Assembly (NCBI GenBank): GCA_024278345.1
Contig: JAJRTK010000449.1
Coordinates: 1 to 6,148, forward strand
DNA from: a bacterium
Lineage (GTDB): Bacteria; CSSED10-310; JAJRTK01
Reading direction: 5' to 3'
Length of the DNA stretch: 6,148 bases
Below the pieces are notes generated by a model. That model had not been told where the DNA came from. It made no database searches and was given only the letters and a program-made list of their open reading frames with translations. A program made the translations under genes and the position numbers. Below are positions 6,101 through 6,148 of the stretch, one piece after another (position 1 is the stretch's first letter; each line of letters starts with the position of its first letter).

Positions 6101-6126
6101 GCATGGAGGCCGGAAGGCCTCCATGC
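6101..6126 (+). repeat. palindromic repeat, copy 3 (perfect hairpin)
   Basis: GCATGGAGGCC (6101-6111), tetraloop GGAA and GGCCTCCATGC (6116-6126) form a perfect 11-bp stem. No T tract follows, so it is not an ordinary intrinsic terminator. The part of the window upstream of the resB-like gene holds these repeats and no recognisable gene. Confidence 0.75.
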
Positions 6127-6148
6127 GAAAGGCCGGAGAAAGATTAGC

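Noticed and set aside
1-6148. CRISPR array
   Set aside because: No set of regularly spaced 28-29 bp repeats was seen. The array is presumably outside the window.

Overview
The window holds the start of a type I-E CRISPR-Cas operon and, upstream of it, a ResB-like cytochrome c maturation gene. All recognisable genes lie on the minus strand. Base composition is GC-rich (about 60 % by eye) with GC-rich third codon positions. The organism is not identified. A ResB-type gene implies system II cytochrome c maturation, and a GC-rich Gram-negative such as an Acidobacteriota, Verrucomicrobiota or deltaproteobacterial lineage would fit, but that is only a guess.

Layout from high to low coordinates, the direction of transcription: (1) 5902-6148 has no convincing gene and carries three copies of a small palindromic repeat. 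(2) 5847-4876 is a four-helix ResB-like membrane protein whose 3' end contains an imperfect 32-bp duplication that shifts the frame and replaces the C-terminus. (3) 4875-4451 is a regulatory region. It has a near-consensus sigma70-type promoter reading toward cas3, a perfect 8+8 bp dyad starting at the predicted transcription start, a long 5' leader, and on the opposite strand a strong intrinsic terminator that may end a small RNA antisense to that leader. (4) 4450-1736 is cas3, with complete HD-nuclease and superfamily 2 helicase motifs. An in-frame TAA separates it from 25 further codons that look like the genuine Cas3 C-terminus. (5) 1661-1320 is a possible 113-codon gene filling the space between cas3 and cas8e. 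(6) 1274 to the window edge is the first 424 codons of cas8e (casA/cse1), open at the edge.

The order cas3 then cas8e is that of type I-E loci. Cas8e is the large Cascade subunit that recognises the PAM and recruits Cas3, which unwinds and degrades the target DNA. The remaining Cascade genes, cas1, cas2 and any array would lie beyond position 1; no CRISPR repeats are visible here.

The points most worth following up are the interrupted Cas3 C-terminus; the chain of overlapping stop and start codons running from it through the 113-codon ORF to cas8e; the operator-like dyad at the cas3 promoter; and the candidate antisense RNA.
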